Positions 1 to 8,625 of a stretch of 64,000 nt of DNA are shown here, in pieces. The stretch's first letter is position 1. Each line of letters opens with the position of its first letter. A program made the position numbers and the translations under genes. The notes under the pieces were generated by a model, which searched no databases, was not told the DNA's origin, and saw only the letters and a program-made list of their open reading frames with translations. This stretch comes from Ectopseudomonas khazarica (GTDB lineage Bacteria; Pseudomonadota; Gammaproteobacteria; Pseudomonadales; Pseudomonadaceae). The stretch is taken from positions 124,001 through 188,000 of the forward strand of contig NZ_SBHZ01000012.1 of NCBI RefSeq assembly GCF_004521985.1, given 5' to 3'.

Positions 1-1
1 C

Positions 2-1387
2 GAGTTTCTCCCGGATGCCGCCGCCGCGCCCAATTTCTACATCTCTCACGAGATCAATGACCGGGTCACGATCGGCCTGGGCATCTTCACGCCGTTCGGC
101 GCCAAGCTGGACTACAAGGAGGACTGGGCCGGGCGCTACGCCATCCAGTCGGCCAGCCTGGAAACGGTGACGTTCAACCCGAGCATCGGCTTTCGCTTCA
201 ACGAGCATCACAGCATCGGCTTCGGCGTGTCGGCGCAGTACATCAAGTCGGTCCAGCGCGGTGCGGCGGACGTCAAGGGGGCGTCGAGGCAACTGGCGGG
301 GCAGTTCGTCGACGCCAACTACCAGGACACCCGTAATGCCGCCAGCCCCATTCTGGGGCCTATAGTCGGAGGCATCGCCGGTGTTCCCGTCCCCGAGGAA
401 ATCCGCTCGTGCAACGGCGTGGCCGATCGGGATGGTTTCGTCGATTGCGTGGCCAGCAACTTTGCCGACAACGTCCAGGGCGATGGCTACTTCCGCGTCA
501 AGGGCGACGACTGGGGCTTCGGCTGGAACATCGGCTACCTGTGGGAGCCCACCGAGTCGACGCGCTTCGGGGTGTCCTATCGCTCGCGTATCAAGCACAC
601 CCTCGAGGGCGAGAGCAAATGGAGCTTTGCCGATGTGCAGGGGGGCGTGCCCTCCCCGGACATATCCCTCAAGGGGGGCAGGAGAATCCTGGGTATCTAC
701 GTGCCGCCCGCCAGTGCGCTGCAGCAACTGTTCGACGAAGACAACTGGGTGAACCCCGGCGACTTCGCGGCGACGAGGCTGCACCCGAACTCCAGGGCTA
801 AGACGGCCGTCGACACCCCGGAAATGCTCTCCTTCAACGTCTTCCATCAGCTCAACAACAGGGTGGCGTTGATGGCGGACCTGACCTTTACCCGTCATTC
901 GCGACTGGACGAGGTGCGCATCGGCATCGATCAGGTGGCCGGCTATCCCTATTTCAATGGCGTCACCGAGGGGGATCTGAACGTCGAGCAGGACTGGAAG
1001 GACACCTACAAGATCTCCCTGGGCATGAACTACCAGTACAGCGACGACCTGCTCCTGCGCAGCGGGGTCGCCTACGACCGTTCGCCCGTCAACTCGCCGC
1101 AGCTGCGCCACCCGGCGTTCCCCGATGCGGATCGCTACTGGCTGTCGCTCGGTGCCAACTACAGGATGACCCCCGATACCTCGGTGGACCTGGCCTACAG
1201 CTACGTGCAGTTCTCCAGCGGCAAGATGGATTACCAGGACGGCTGCTCCCCGGCCGGCTGGGCACCGGGGGTCGGAGGTCTGTATCAGGACAGCGGAGTG
1301 CGCTGCACCGGCAACGGCGGCAACTTCCGTGGCGAGTACGAAACGCGCATCCACTTCATCGGCCTGGCGTTGAACCACCGCTTCTGA
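2..1387 (+). CDS. fadL: FadL-family outer membrane long-chain fatty acid transporter (5' partial)
   Basis: The reading frame is open from the left edge, so the N-terminus and signal peptide lie outside the window. The visible 461 residues contain the FadL features GLGIFTPFGAK, a WAGRYAIQ segment and FNPSIGFRFNEHHSIGFG, followed by alternating beta-strand sequence that ends in an aromatic-terminated strand (LALNHRF), the usual signal for outer membrane assembly. FadL proteins form 14-strand barrels that let long-chain fatty acids or other hydrophobic compounds diffuse across the outer membrane. The physiological substrate cannot be told from the sequence. The gene appears monocistronic, with 60 bp to the next start. 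Confidence 0.9.
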   Translation, partial: EFLPDAAAAPNFYISHEINDRVTIGLGIFTPFGAKLDYKEDWAGRYAIQSASLETVTFNPSIGFRFNEHHSIGFGVSAQYIKSVQRGAADVKGASRQLAGQFVDANYQDTRNAASPILGPIVGGIAGVPVPEEIRSCNGVADRDGFVDCVASNFADNVQGDGYFRVKGDDWGFGWNIGYLWEPTESTRFGVSYRSRIKHTLEGESKWSFADVQGGVPSPDISLKGGRRILGIYVPPASALQQLFDEDNWVNPGDFAATRLHPNSRAKTAVDTPEMLSFNVFHQLNNRVALMADLTFTRHSRLDEVRIGIDQVAGYPYFNGVTEGDLNVEQDWKDTYKISLGMNYQYSDDLLLRSGVAYDRSPVNSPQLRHPAFPDADRYWLSLGANYRMTPDTSVDLAYSYVQFSSGKMDYQDGCSPAGWAPGVGGLYQDSGVRCTGNGGNFRGEYETRIHFIGLALNHRF

Positions 1388-1447
1388 GGCGCCTGGGCGG
1401 CGGATGGGGGTGCTAGACTTGCGCCCCCTTTCGCCGTTGTCGCCTTC

Positions 1448-2170
1448 ATGAGCCATCCCGCCCCACATGCCGTTGCCCGTCTGCGTGCAGAACGCCTGGC
1501 ACGCAGCCTGAAACCCTTCGTCGCGCGCGGTTCCCGTGCCGAGCGTTGCCCGCATTGCCGCGTGCAGCCGGACTACTGCCTGTGCGCCTGGCGTCCGCAG
1601 GTGCAGGCGAATGCCGCCATGTGCCTGGTGATGCATGACATCGAGGCGCTCAAACCGAGCAACACGGGCTGGCTGATCGCCGACGTGGTGCCCGAAACCC
1701 ATGCCTTCGGCTGGACGCGCACGGCGGTGGAACCGGCGCTGCTCGCGCTGCTGGCCGACCCGCAATGGCAGCCTTACCTGGTCTTTCCCGGCGAGTACGT
1801 GGCGCCGCAGCGCGTGGTGGAGGAGGTGCAGCTGACGCCCGGCAAGCGGCCGTTGTTCGTGCTGCTCGATGCCACCTGGACCGAAGCCCGCAAGATGTTT
1901 CGCAAGAGCCCCTACCTGGACGCGTTGCCGGTGCTCAGCCTGACCCCGGCGCAGCTGTCACGCTATCGCCTGCGTCGCTCCACGCGCGGCGAGCACCTGT
2001 GCACCGCCGAAGTGGCGGCCATGTGCCTGGAGCTGGCAGGCGACTCGCGCGCGGGCGAGGCCCTGGACGATTACCTGGATGCCTTCAGTCAGCACTACCT
2101 GGCAGCCAAGCGGCGCTTGCCGCTCGACCTCAACGACGCGTTGCATCAGCGCCTGCAGGGCTATCGCTGA
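1448..2170 (+). CDS. tapT: DTW-domain tRNA-uridine aminocarboxypropyltransferase
   Basis: This 240-residue protein has the N-terminal cysteine cluster of the DTW family (C34, C37, C44, C46) and the signature D141-A-T-W144 inside LLDATWTEARKM. Members such as E. coli TapT/YfiP transfer the 3-amino-3-carboxypropyl group of S-adenosylmethionine to uridine 47 of tRNA in the cytoplasm, forming acp3U. Length is normal for the family. Its 3' end overlaps the convergent EamA transporter gene by 41 bp. Family assignment is firm; the exact tRNA targets are inferred from E. coli. Confidence 0.88.
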   Translation: MSHPAPHAVARLRAERLARSLKPFVARGSRAERCPHCRVQPDYCLCAWRPQVQANAAMCLVMHDIEALKPSNTGWLIADVVPETHAFGWTRTAVEPALLALLADPQWQPYLVFPGEYVAPQRVVEEVQLTPGKRPLFVLLDATWTEARKMFRKSPYLDALPVLSLTPAQLSRYRLRRSTRGEHLCTAEVAAMCLELAGDSRAGEALDDYLDAFSQHYLAAKRRLPLDLNDALHQRLQGYR

Positions 2171-3056
2171 GCGCGGCCGGCAGCGGCTTCGGCCACAACT
2201 GGGCCAGCAGCATGCCGCCGAACATCAGGGCACACCCCAGGTAACCGCGTGGCGCCAGCATCTCGCCCAGCAGCAGGGCGCCGGCGATGGCGGCGAACAC
2301 CGCCTCGAGGGACAGGATGATCGCCGCATGCGAGGCGATCGCATGTTGCTGCGCGACCACCTGCAAGGTGAAGCCCACTGCGACGCCGAACAAGCCGCCA
2401 TAGACGATCGCCGGGGCGGCCGCGAGGATGCCGTCCAGCGTGGCTGTCTCGAACACCAGGGCCAGCAGCAGGCTGATCACCGCGCAGGTGATGAACTGGA
2501 TCAGCGCCAGGCGCAACGGGTCATGGCGGCTGGCGAAGAAGCCCACCAGCAGCACGTGAATACCCCAGACGAAGGCGCCGGCCAGTTGCAGCCAGTCGCC
2601 GGAGGCCACGGTGAAGCCCTCGCCGACGCTGAGCAGGAACATGCCGACCACGGCGAGGCTGGCGCCCAGCCAGATACCGGCGCTGCTGCGCTGGCCGATC
2701 AGCAGACCGAGAATCGGCACCACGATCACGTAGAGCCCGGTGATGAAGCCGGAGTTGGTCACCGTGGTGAACAGCAGGCCGACCTGCTGCAGGTTGATGC
2801 CCAGCGACAGGGCCAGGCCCATGACGATGCCCCCCAGCAGCAGGTTGCGATTCAAGGGGGCGGCGGGGCGCTTCTGGCGGCGTTGCAGCAGCATCAGTAC
2901 CGGGAGCAGCGCCAGGCAGGCGAGGGCGAAGCGCAGGCCGGTATAAAGGAAGGGGCCGATGTTATCCATGCCCAGACGCTGGGCGACGAAGGCGCTGCCC
3001 CAGATCATCGCGGTAATCAGCATCAACAGGTCGGCGCGCAGGGCTTGGCTTCGCAT
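2130..3056 (-). CDS. DMT-family (EamA) transporter
   Basis: The 308-residue product has about ten hydrophobic helices in two EamA repeats; the first repeat begins ADLLMLITAMIWGSAFVAQRLG, a typical opening for drug/metabolite exporters. I chose the ATG at 3056 (MRSQALRADLL) because the open frame extends 25 codons upstream only into polar, non-membrane sequence. The substrate is unknown. The 3' end overlaps the DTW gene by 41 bp in convergent orientation, so the two C-termini are encoded on opposite strands of the same DNA. Confidence 0.88.
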   Translation of the reverse strand: MRSQALRADLLMLITAMIWGSAFVAQRLGMDNIGPFLYTGLRFALACLALLPVLMLLQRRQKRPAAPLNRNLLLGGIVMGLALSLGINLQQVGLLFTTVTNSGFITGLYVIVVPILGLLIGQRSSAGIWLGASLAVVGMFLLSVGEGFTVASGDWLQLAGAFVWGIHVLLVGFFASRHDPLRLALIQFITCAVISLLLALVFETATLDGILAAAPAIVYGGLFGVAVGFTLQVVAQQHAIASHAAIILSLEAVFAAIAGALLLGEMLAPRGYLGCALMFGGMLLAQLWPKPLPAALSDSPAGADATRR

Positions 3057-3259
3057 CGGAGCTTCTCGGCAGGAAAGCTGCGCATCCTGCCGCAAAGCAT
3101 TGAACTTGACCACCCCGTCACAGCTCGGCATGCTGGGCGCCGCCGTCGGTCCGAGTGGGGAGTCTGTCGTGATGGATGAACAGTCTTGAGCGGGTCGTCA
3201 GCCAATAAGCACTGTCATACTCACCTCAGTGCCACTCATAACAAGAGCAGGATCTGCCG

Positions 3260-3907
3260 ATGGCCGCCTATGAAATCCTGATTGCCGATGACCACCCGCT
3301 GTTTCGCAGCGCGCTGCAACAAGCACTGACCCTGGGGCTGGGGCCGGATGTGCGCCTGGTGGAGGCTGCCAGCATCGCTGAGCTGGAGGCCTGCCTGGCC
3401 GACAAGAGTGATTGGGATCTGGTTCTGCTCGACCTCAACATGCCGGGTGCCTACGGTTTCTCCGGCCTGGTCCTGCTGCGCGGGCAATACCCGCAGATTC
3501 CGGTGGTGATGATCTCCGCACAGGAGGAAGCCTCGGTGGTCAACCGCTCCCGCGAGTTCGGTGCCAGCGGTTTCATTCCCAAGTCCAGCCCGCTGGAGAC
3601 CCTGCAGCTGGCCGTGCGCCAGGTGCTCGACGGCGATACCTGGTGGCCGCCGATGGCCGAGGAGAGCGCCCCGGTTTCCGAGGAAGCCAAGGCCGCCAGC
3701 GCCGGGCTCGCCAGCCTGACCCCGCAACAGTTCAGGGTCCTGACCATGGTCTGCGAAGGCCTGCTGAACAAGCAGATCGCCTACGAGCTGAACGTCTCCG
3801 AGGCGACGGTCAAGGCGCATGTCACGGCGATCTTCCGCAAGCTCGGCGTGCGCACGCGCACGCAGGCGGCGCTGCTGCTGCAGCAGATGGAGTCGATTCC
3901 AGGCTGA
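3260..3907 (+). CDS. erdR: NarL/LuxR-type response regulator, ErdR-like
   Basis: The receiver domain covers residues 1-125, with the acidic pair D10/D11, phospho-acceptor D58 and conserved K108 (FIPKSS). A LuxR helix-turn-helix occupies about residues 148-210 (TPQQFRVLTMVCEGLLNKQIA, SEATVKAHV). In Pseudomonas the response regulator next to finR/fpr is, as I recall, ErdR, which activates acetate and ethanol metabolism genes such as acsA, so I use that name on sequence style plus context. No sensor kinase gene is adjacent. A GAGCAGG ribosome binding site precedes the ATG. Confidence 0.82.
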   Translation: MAAYEILIADDHPLFRSALQQALTLGLGPDVRLVEAASIAELEACLADKSDWDLVLLDLNMPGAYGFSGLVLLRGQYPQIPVVMISAQEEASVVNRSREFGASGFIPKSSPLETLQLAVRQVLDGDTWWPPMAEESAPVSEEAKAASAGLASLTPQQFRVLTMVCEGLLNKQIAYELNVSEATVKAHVTAIFRKLGVRTRTQAALLLQQMESIPG

Positions 3908-3919
3908 CGGGCCCCTGGC

Positions 3920-4846
3920 TCAGACGATGGCCGGCAGCACGATCTGGTCGCTGCGGGCCACCCCGGCGGTCAGCGCGCGGCACTGCTCGAGAAAGTCACG
4001 CATGGCGGCCGTCTGATACTTCTGCTTGTGCCAGATGAAATAGAACTGCCGGCGCAGATCGAGCTCGGGTGTTTCCACCGGCATCAGGCTGCCGCGCCGA
4101 AAGGCGTCACGCAGGGCCAGACGTGAGATGCAGCCGATGCCCAGGCCGGACTCCACGGCGCGCTTGATCGCCTCGGTGTGCTCCAGCTCCAGGCGGATAT
4201 TCAGCTTGCGCGGGTGATGGCGCATGGCCTGATCGAAGGTCAGCCGGGTGCCCGAGCCCTGCTCGCGCAGAATCCACGCCTCGCAGGTCAGTTCCTCCAG
4301 GCTCGCCGTGCCACGTGCCGCCAGCGGGTGCTGCGGTGCGCAGAACACCACCAGTTCATCCTCGACCCAGGGCTGCACCTCGATATCCGGGTGCTGGCAG
4401 TGGCCTTCGATCAGGCCCAGGTCCAGCTCGTAGTGGGCGATCTGCTGTACCACGTGGGCGGTGTTGTGCACCTGCAGCTTCACCCGGCACTCCGGGTGCT
4501 GCTGCATGAAGCTGCCGATCAGCAGGGTGGCCAGGTAGTTGCCCACGGTCAGCGTGGCGCCGACGTTGAGCGAGCCGTAGCCGCTCTTGCCGCCCAGCAG
4601 GCGTTCGATCTCGCGTGCCTGTTCGAGCAGCGCCACCGCCTGGGGCAGCAGCTGGCGCCCCAGGGCATTGAGCGCCAGGCGCTTGCCGGCGCGGTCGAAC
4701 AGCTGGCAGTCGGACTGGCGTTCGAGCTCGGTCAGTGAGGTGCTGGTGGCGGACTGCGAGAGCGCCAGCGACTGCGCCGCGCGCGAGACGCTCTCCTGCT
4801 GGGCGACCGCGACGAATACCTGGAGTTGTCTGAGAGTAAATCGCAT
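3920..4846 (-). CDS. finR: LysR-type regulator FinR
   Basis: This is a 308-residue LysR regulator: a winged helix-turn-helix at residues 1-60 (FTLRQLQVFVAVAQQESVSRA) is followed by a two-lobed effector domain (about 90-295). It is divergent from fpr with 114 bp between the starts, the arrangement described for finR-fpr in P. putida and P. aeruginosa, where FinR activates fpr under superoxide stress. The start has no convincing Shine-Dalgarno sequence, but no alternative start keeps the helix-turn-helix intact. It converges on the ErdR-like gene with a 12-bp gap. Confidence 0.87.
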   Translation of the reverse strand: MRFTLRQLQVFVAVAQQESVSRAAQSLALSQSATSTSLTELERQSDCQLFDRAGKRLALNALGRQLLPQAVALLEQAREIERLLGGKSGYGSLNVGATLTVGNYLATLLIGSFMQQHPECRVKLQVHNTAHVVQQIAHYELDLGLIEGHCQHPDIEVQPWVEDELVVFCAPQHPLAARGTASLEELTCEAWILREQGSGTRLTFDQAMRHHPRKLNIRLELEHTEAIKRAVESGLGIGCISRLALRDAFRRGSLMPVETPELDLRRQFYFIWHKQKYQTAAMRDFLEQCRALTAGVARSDQIVLPAIV

Positions 4847-4960
4847 ATCGATATAACCGATTACCTATATCTTGATAATCCACTTAACAGATATTGTTGC
4901 CGCGAATAAAATGCCGCGCAATCGCGCCGAAGGCGCTGTGCTTCCCGAGGAAAGATCATC
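4847..4960. promoter_or_regulatory. finR-fpr divergent promoter region
   Basis: This AT-rich 114-bp intergenic region contains short inverted repeats suited to LysR binding: TATCGATATA near the finR start and TATATCTTGATAAT at 4866-4879. Which one is the FinR operator cannot be decided by eye. A GAGGAAAG ribosome binding site precedes the fpr ATG. Confidence 0.5.
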
Positions 4961-5740
4961 ATGAGCAATATGAACGTCGAGCGCGTGCTCAGCGTCCACC
5001 ACTGGAACGATACGCTGTTCAGCTTCAAGTGCACCCGCGATCCGGGCCTGCGCTTCGAAAATGGCCAGTTCGTGATGATCGGCCTGCAGCAGGACAATGG
5101 TCGCCCGCTGATGCGTGCCTACTCCATCGCCAGCCCGAACTGGGAAGAGCACCTGGAGTTCTTCAGCATCAAGGTGCCCGACGGCCCGCTGACCTCGCAG
5201 CTGCAGCACCTCAAGGAAGGCGACGAGATCATCATCAGCAAGAAGCCTACCGGCACGCTGGTGCTCGATGACCTGAACCCCGGCAAGCACCTGTACCTGC
5301 TCAGCACCGGCACGGGCCTGGCGCCGTTCATGAGCGTGATCCAGGACCCGGAAACCTACGAGCGCTTCGAGAAGGTGATCCTGGTGCACGGCGTGCGCTA
5401 CGTGAACGAAGTGGCGTATCGCGAGTTCATCACCGAGCACCTGCCGCAGAACGAATTCTTCGGCGAGGCCCTGCGTGACAAGCTGATCTATTACCCCACC
5501 GTCACCCGCGAGCCGTTCGAGAACCAGGGCCGCCTGACCGACCTGATGCGCAGTGGCAAGCTGTTCGCCGACATCGGCTTGCCGCCGATCAACCCGCAGG
5601 ACGACCGCGCCATGATCTGTGGCAGCCCTAGCATGCTCGACGAGACCGCCGAAGTGCTCGACAGCTTCGGCCTGAAGATCTCCCCGCGCATGCGTGAGCC
5701 GGGTGACTACCTGATCGAGCGCGCCTTCGTCGAGAAGTAA
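4961..5740 (+). CDS. fpr: Ferredoxin/flavodoxin-NADP+ reductase
   Basis: This 259-residue, bacterial subclass-I Fpr has the FAD-binding motif R52-A-Y-S and the NADP-binding motif GTGLAPFMS near residues 117-125. It moves electrons between NADPH and ferredoxin or flavodoxin in the cytoplasm, supporting Fe-S cluster repair and the superoxide response. The length is that of the family. Its divergent neighbour finR is the expected activator, and the gene is closed by a strong terminator shared with ppiA. Confidence 0.96.
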   Translation: MSNMNVERVLSVHHWNDTLFSFKCTRDPGLRFENGQFVMIGLQQDNGRPLMRAYSIASPNWEEHLEFFSIKVPDGPLTSQLQHLKEGDEIIISKKPTGTLVLDDLNPGKHLYLLSTGTGLAPFMSVIQDPETYERFEKVILVHGVRYVNEVAYREFITEHLPQNEFFGEALRDKLIYYPTVTREPFENQGRLTDLMRSGKLFADIGLPPINPQDDRAMICGSPSMLDETAEVLDSFGLKISPRMREPGDYLIERAFVEK

Positions 5741-5752
5741 GCGCCTCTGGTA

Positions 5753-5787
5753 AACGAAAAAGCCGCCCATCGGGCGGCTTTTTCGTT
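5753..5787. terminator. Bidirectional intrinsic terminator between fpr and ppiA
   Basis: A perfect 16-bp inverted repeat with a 3-base loop has a GC-rich core (GCCGCCC/GGGCGGC) and A/T tails on both sides, so it should terminate fpr on the plus strand and ppiA on the minus strand. Confidence 0.9.
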
Positions 5788-5797
5788 GGTGCGCGGC

Positions 5798-6352
5798 TTA
5801 CAGGCGCTTGGCGTCGATGATCAGCACCGGCTCGCGGGGGACGTTCTGGTGCATGCCGCGGTTGCCGGTCGGCACCTGGGCGATCTTGTCGACCACCTCC
5901 ATGCCACGGGTCACCTTGCCGAACACGGCATAGCCGAAGTCACGCGAGCCGTGGTCGAGGAAGGCGTTGTCCTTGTGGTTGATGAAGAACTGGCTGGTGG
6001 CCGAGTCGCGTACCTGGGTGCGGGCCATCGCCAGGGTGCCGCGCACGTTGTGCAGGCCGTTGTCGGCCTCGTTCTTGATCGGTGCGTCGGTGTCCTTCTG
6101 GCGCAGCTCGGCATCGAAGCCGCCGCCCTGGATCATGAAGCCGGGAATCACGCGATGGAACTGGGTGCCGTTGTAGTAGCCGCTGTCCACGTACTTGAGA
6201 AAGTTCTGCGTGCTGATCGGCGCCTTGTCGGCGGCCAGTTCCACTTCGATTTCGCCCATGCTGGTGGTCAGCAGTACCTTGGGGTTTTCCGCAGCCAGCA
6301 GGCTGGTCGACAGCAGCAGGGCGCCGGCGGCGATAACGAGTTGCTTGAGCAT
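5798..6352 (-). CDS. ppiA: Periplasmic peptidyl-prolyl cis-trans isomerase (cyclophilin)
   Basis: The 184-residue product starts with a cleavable signal peptide (MLKQLVIAAGALLLSTSLLAA) followed by a complete cyclophilin fold: FHRVIPGFMIQGG holds the catalytic arginine, and TSQFFIN is the conserved substrate-pocket strand. It should catalyse proline isomerisation of exported proteins in the periplasm. It lies 5 bp downstream of the alpha/beta hydrolase gene and is probably cotranscribed with it. Confidence 0.95.
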   Translation of the reverse strand: MLKQLVIAAGALLLSTSLLAAENPKVLLTTSMGEIEVELAADKAPISTQNFLKYVDSGYYNGTQFHRVIPGFMIQGGGFDAELRQKDTDAPIKNEADNGLHNVRGTLAMARTQVRDSATSQFFINHKDNAFLDHGSRDFGYAVFGKVTRGMEVVDKIAQVPTGNRGMHQNVPREPVLIIDAKRL

Positions 6353-6357
6353 GATGG

Positions 6358-7164
6358 TCAGTTTTCCTTGTTGGCAGTGGTGTCTGCTTCACCGAGAAAG
6401 GCGAGCAGGGCGCTATTGAAGCGTTCAGGTTGATCCAGTGGTGTGGCGTGGCGCGAATTTTCGATCACCAGCAGGCGCGCGTCAGGCATTTCTGCCACGT
6501 ATTCGCGCTTGCGTTCAACCGGGGTGTAGTCGCGGTCCGCGGTGATGACCAGCGTAGGACAGGTGATGCGTGCGAGGCGTTCCCGCACGCCCCAGCCGAT
6601 GATCGCGTCGAGACTGGCGAGGTAGGCGCGCTTGTCGTTCTGTGGCCAGCGTTCCTCCACCTTGCGCCGCAGGTCGGCCTGCTCCGGTCTGGGGAACAGC
6701 AGCCTGGCGAGGGCCTTGGCGATGCTGTCCAGGCTGAGCAGGCGGGACAGCGTCCAGCGTTTGCCGACCTCCAGCCAGTCACGCGCGCTCCTGGCCTTCA
6801 CCTCGGGGGCGCTGTTGACGATGGTCAGGCTGCGCAGCAGCTCGGGGCGGTCGACGCCGAGCTGGAAGCCGATCATGCCGCCCATGGAAATGCCCACCAG
6901 GTGCACGGCGGGCAGCTGCAGGTGTTCGATCAGCGCGGCCACGTCGTCGGCGAAGTCGGCGATCTTATAGGCCTCGCGCGGCTTGTCCGAACGGCCATGT
7001 CCGCGCACGTCGAGGGCGATGACCCGGTAGTGCGGGCTGAGGGCGGGAATCTGGTACTCCCAGTCGCGCGTACTCGAACCCAGGCCGTGCACCAGCAGCA
7101 GCGGCGTACCGTGACCGTAGTCCTCGTAGTGCAGCTGGCAGCCATCGTTGTCGAAGTAGGGCAT
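6358..7164 (-). CDS. Alpha/beta-fold hydrolase
   Basis: This 268-residue alpha/beta hydrolase has the oxyanion segment VHGLGSS, nucleophile elbow G-I-S93-M-G-G, an acid in ITADRDYT (D210 or D212) and H239, a complete catalytic triad. No signal peptide is present, so it is cytoplasmic. Family members include esterases, 3-oxoadipate enol-lactonases and haloperoxidase-like enzymes; the sequence does not choose between them, and no catabolic genes are adjacent. It forms an operon with ppiA, and its own start lies 10 bp from the stop of the LysR gene. Confidence 0.85.
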   Translation of the reverse strand: MPYFDNDGCQLHYEDYGHGTPLLLVHGLGSSTRDWEYQIPALSPHYRVIALDVRGHGRSDKPREAYKIADFADDVAALIEHLQLPAVHLVGISMGGMIGFQLGVDRPELLRSLTIVNSAPEVKARSARDWLEVGKRWTLSRLLSLDSIAKALARLLFPRPEQADLRRKVEERWPQNDKRAYLASLDAIIGWGVRERLARITCPTLVITADRDYTPVERKREYVAEMPDARLLVIENSRHATPLDQPERFNSALLAFLGEADTTANKEN

Positions 7165-7174
7165 GGGGCGGCTC

Positions 7175-8101
7175 TCAGTGGCTGGACTGCGGCGCGGCGA
7201 ACGGAGCGTCCAGCGGCGCGGCGTCGAAGTTCTTGATCAGTTCGATGAGAATCTGCGTGGCCGGGCCCAGGACCCGGTCCTTGTTGCTGTAGAGAAAGAA
7301 GCGAGGCTTGCGCAGGCCGCCCTGGGCCAGCGGCAGGGGCTTGAGCAGGCCCTCCTGCAGTTCACGCGCGATCAGGTGGCGCGGCAGCCAGGCGAAGCCC
7401 AGGCCGCTGCTGACGAAGGTCCGCGCGGTCGGCAGGCTGCCCACTGTCCAGCGTTGTTCCGCGCCGAGCCAGCCGGCGTCGCGTGGCTGCAGGCGACCGC
7501 TGTCGCGGGTCACTACCTGCATCTGGCCCTCGAGGTCCTGGAAGCTCAGTTCCCGTTGCAGGCGATGCAGGGGGTGCTCGGGGTTGGCCACGGCGACGAA
7601 TTCCACTTCGCCGAGTTCGATGCCCAGGTGGCCGGTGATGTTCAGGGCGCTGATGGCCAGGTCGGCGGTGCCTTCCAGCAGCACTTCCTCGACCCCGGAC
7701 AGCACTTCCTCGCGCAGGCGTACGCGGCAGCCACGGCTCTGCGGCATGAAGGCGGTCAGCGCGCGGACGATGTTCGCCGTCGGATACGCGGCGTCGACCA
7801 CCAGGCGCACCTCGGCCTCCCAGCCCTGTTCCATGTGGTGGGCCAGGTCTTCCAGCTGGCTGGCCTGCTTGACCAGCTGCCGCGAGCGGCGCAGCAGGAC
7901 GTCGCCGGCCTCGGTCAGCACCGCCTTGCGCCCGTCGATGCGCAGCAACGGCACGCCGAGCTGCTCCTGCATGCGCGCCACGGTATAGCTCACCGACGAT
8001 TGCGAGCGATGCAGCACCTCGGCGGCCTGGGCGAAACCGCCCTGGTCGACCACCGCCTGCAAGGTACGCCACTGGTCCAGGGTTACACGGGGAGCTTTCA
8101 T
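7175..8101 (-). CDS. LysR-family transcriptional regulator
   Basis: The 308-residue protein opens with a LysR helix-turn-helix (VTLDQWRTLQAVVDQGGFAQAAEVLHRSQSSVS) and continues with a substrate-binding-like effector domain. It is tightly followed by the hydrolase gene on the same strand, and it is divergent from a small secreted protein gene with azoR just beyond. A LysR gene beside an azoreductase is a recurrent arrangement in Pseudomonas, so azoR or the small gene are plausible targets, but no operator is obvious. Confidence 0.88.
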   Translation of the reverse strand: MKAPRVTLDQWRTLQAVVDQGGFAQAAEVLHRSQSSVSYTVARMQEQLGVPLLRIDGRKAVLTEAGDVLLRRSRQLVKQASQLEDLAHHMEQGWEAEVRLVVDAAYPTANIVRALTAFMPQSRGCRVRLREEVLSGVEEVLLEGTADLAISALNITGHLGIELGEVEFVAVANPEHPLHRLQRELSFQDLEGQMQVVTRDSGRLQPRDAGWLGAEQRWTVGSLPTARTFVSSGLGFAWLPRHLIARELQEGLLKPLPLAQGGLRKPRFFLYSNKDRVLGPATQILIELIKNFDAAPLDAPFAAPQSSH

Positions 8102-8175
8102 GACACTGTCCTGTTACCGGCTGTCATCGCCGGCGATCTCGACCTACACTGGCGCTCCGATGATGGAGAGCACCG

Positions 8176-8490
8176 ATGAAAAAAATCTTCTGCCTGTTGT
8201 TCGCCCTGCTGCCCCTGGCTGCCCACGCCTATCCGATCGATGTGGAGAAACAGCTGAACGGCGCCGAGGTATCGGCCACCACTCAGGAAATCGATCACAA
8301 CATGGCAGCGCTGGTGCTCTACAACTACGGCGAGAGTGAAGCAGAATGCAGCGCCGTGTTCCGCAACGGCCCGGAAGCGCCACGTACGCGGCGAGCCGTG
8401 CTGACACCGGGGGCCAGCAACAACATGACGGTGAAGTTCAGCCGCAGCGTGATTCGCCTGCGGGTCGACCTGACCTGTGGCCTGAAGTAA
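8176..8490 (+). CDS. Small secreted protein of unknown function
   Basis: The 104-residue product has a clear signal peptide (MKKIFCLLFALLPLAAHA) and a mature domain of about 85 residues with two cysteines (in EAECS and LTCGLK) that could form a disulfide. Related small Pseudomonas proteins have been mislabelled as 3-phosphoglycerate kinase in some annotations; nothing here resembles a kinase. A GGAGAG ribosome binding site precedes the ATG. It is likely periplasmic with unknown role. Confidence 0.75.
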   Translation: MKKIFCLLFALLPLAAHAYPIDVEKQLNGAEVSATTQEIDHNMAALVLYNYGESEAECSAVFRNGPEAPRTRRAVLTPGASNNMTVKFSRSVIRLRVDLTCGLK

Positions 8491-8625
8491 CCAGAGCCTA
8501 GACCCGGCCCATCCATAAATCAACTTTGTCGATATATGTAAGCGGATATTTGCGCTTTTTAATCGAATGTTGTGGACCTAGTCTGTGCTCCATCGATTCC
8601 TACCCACCTCGATGGAGCCTCAGGT

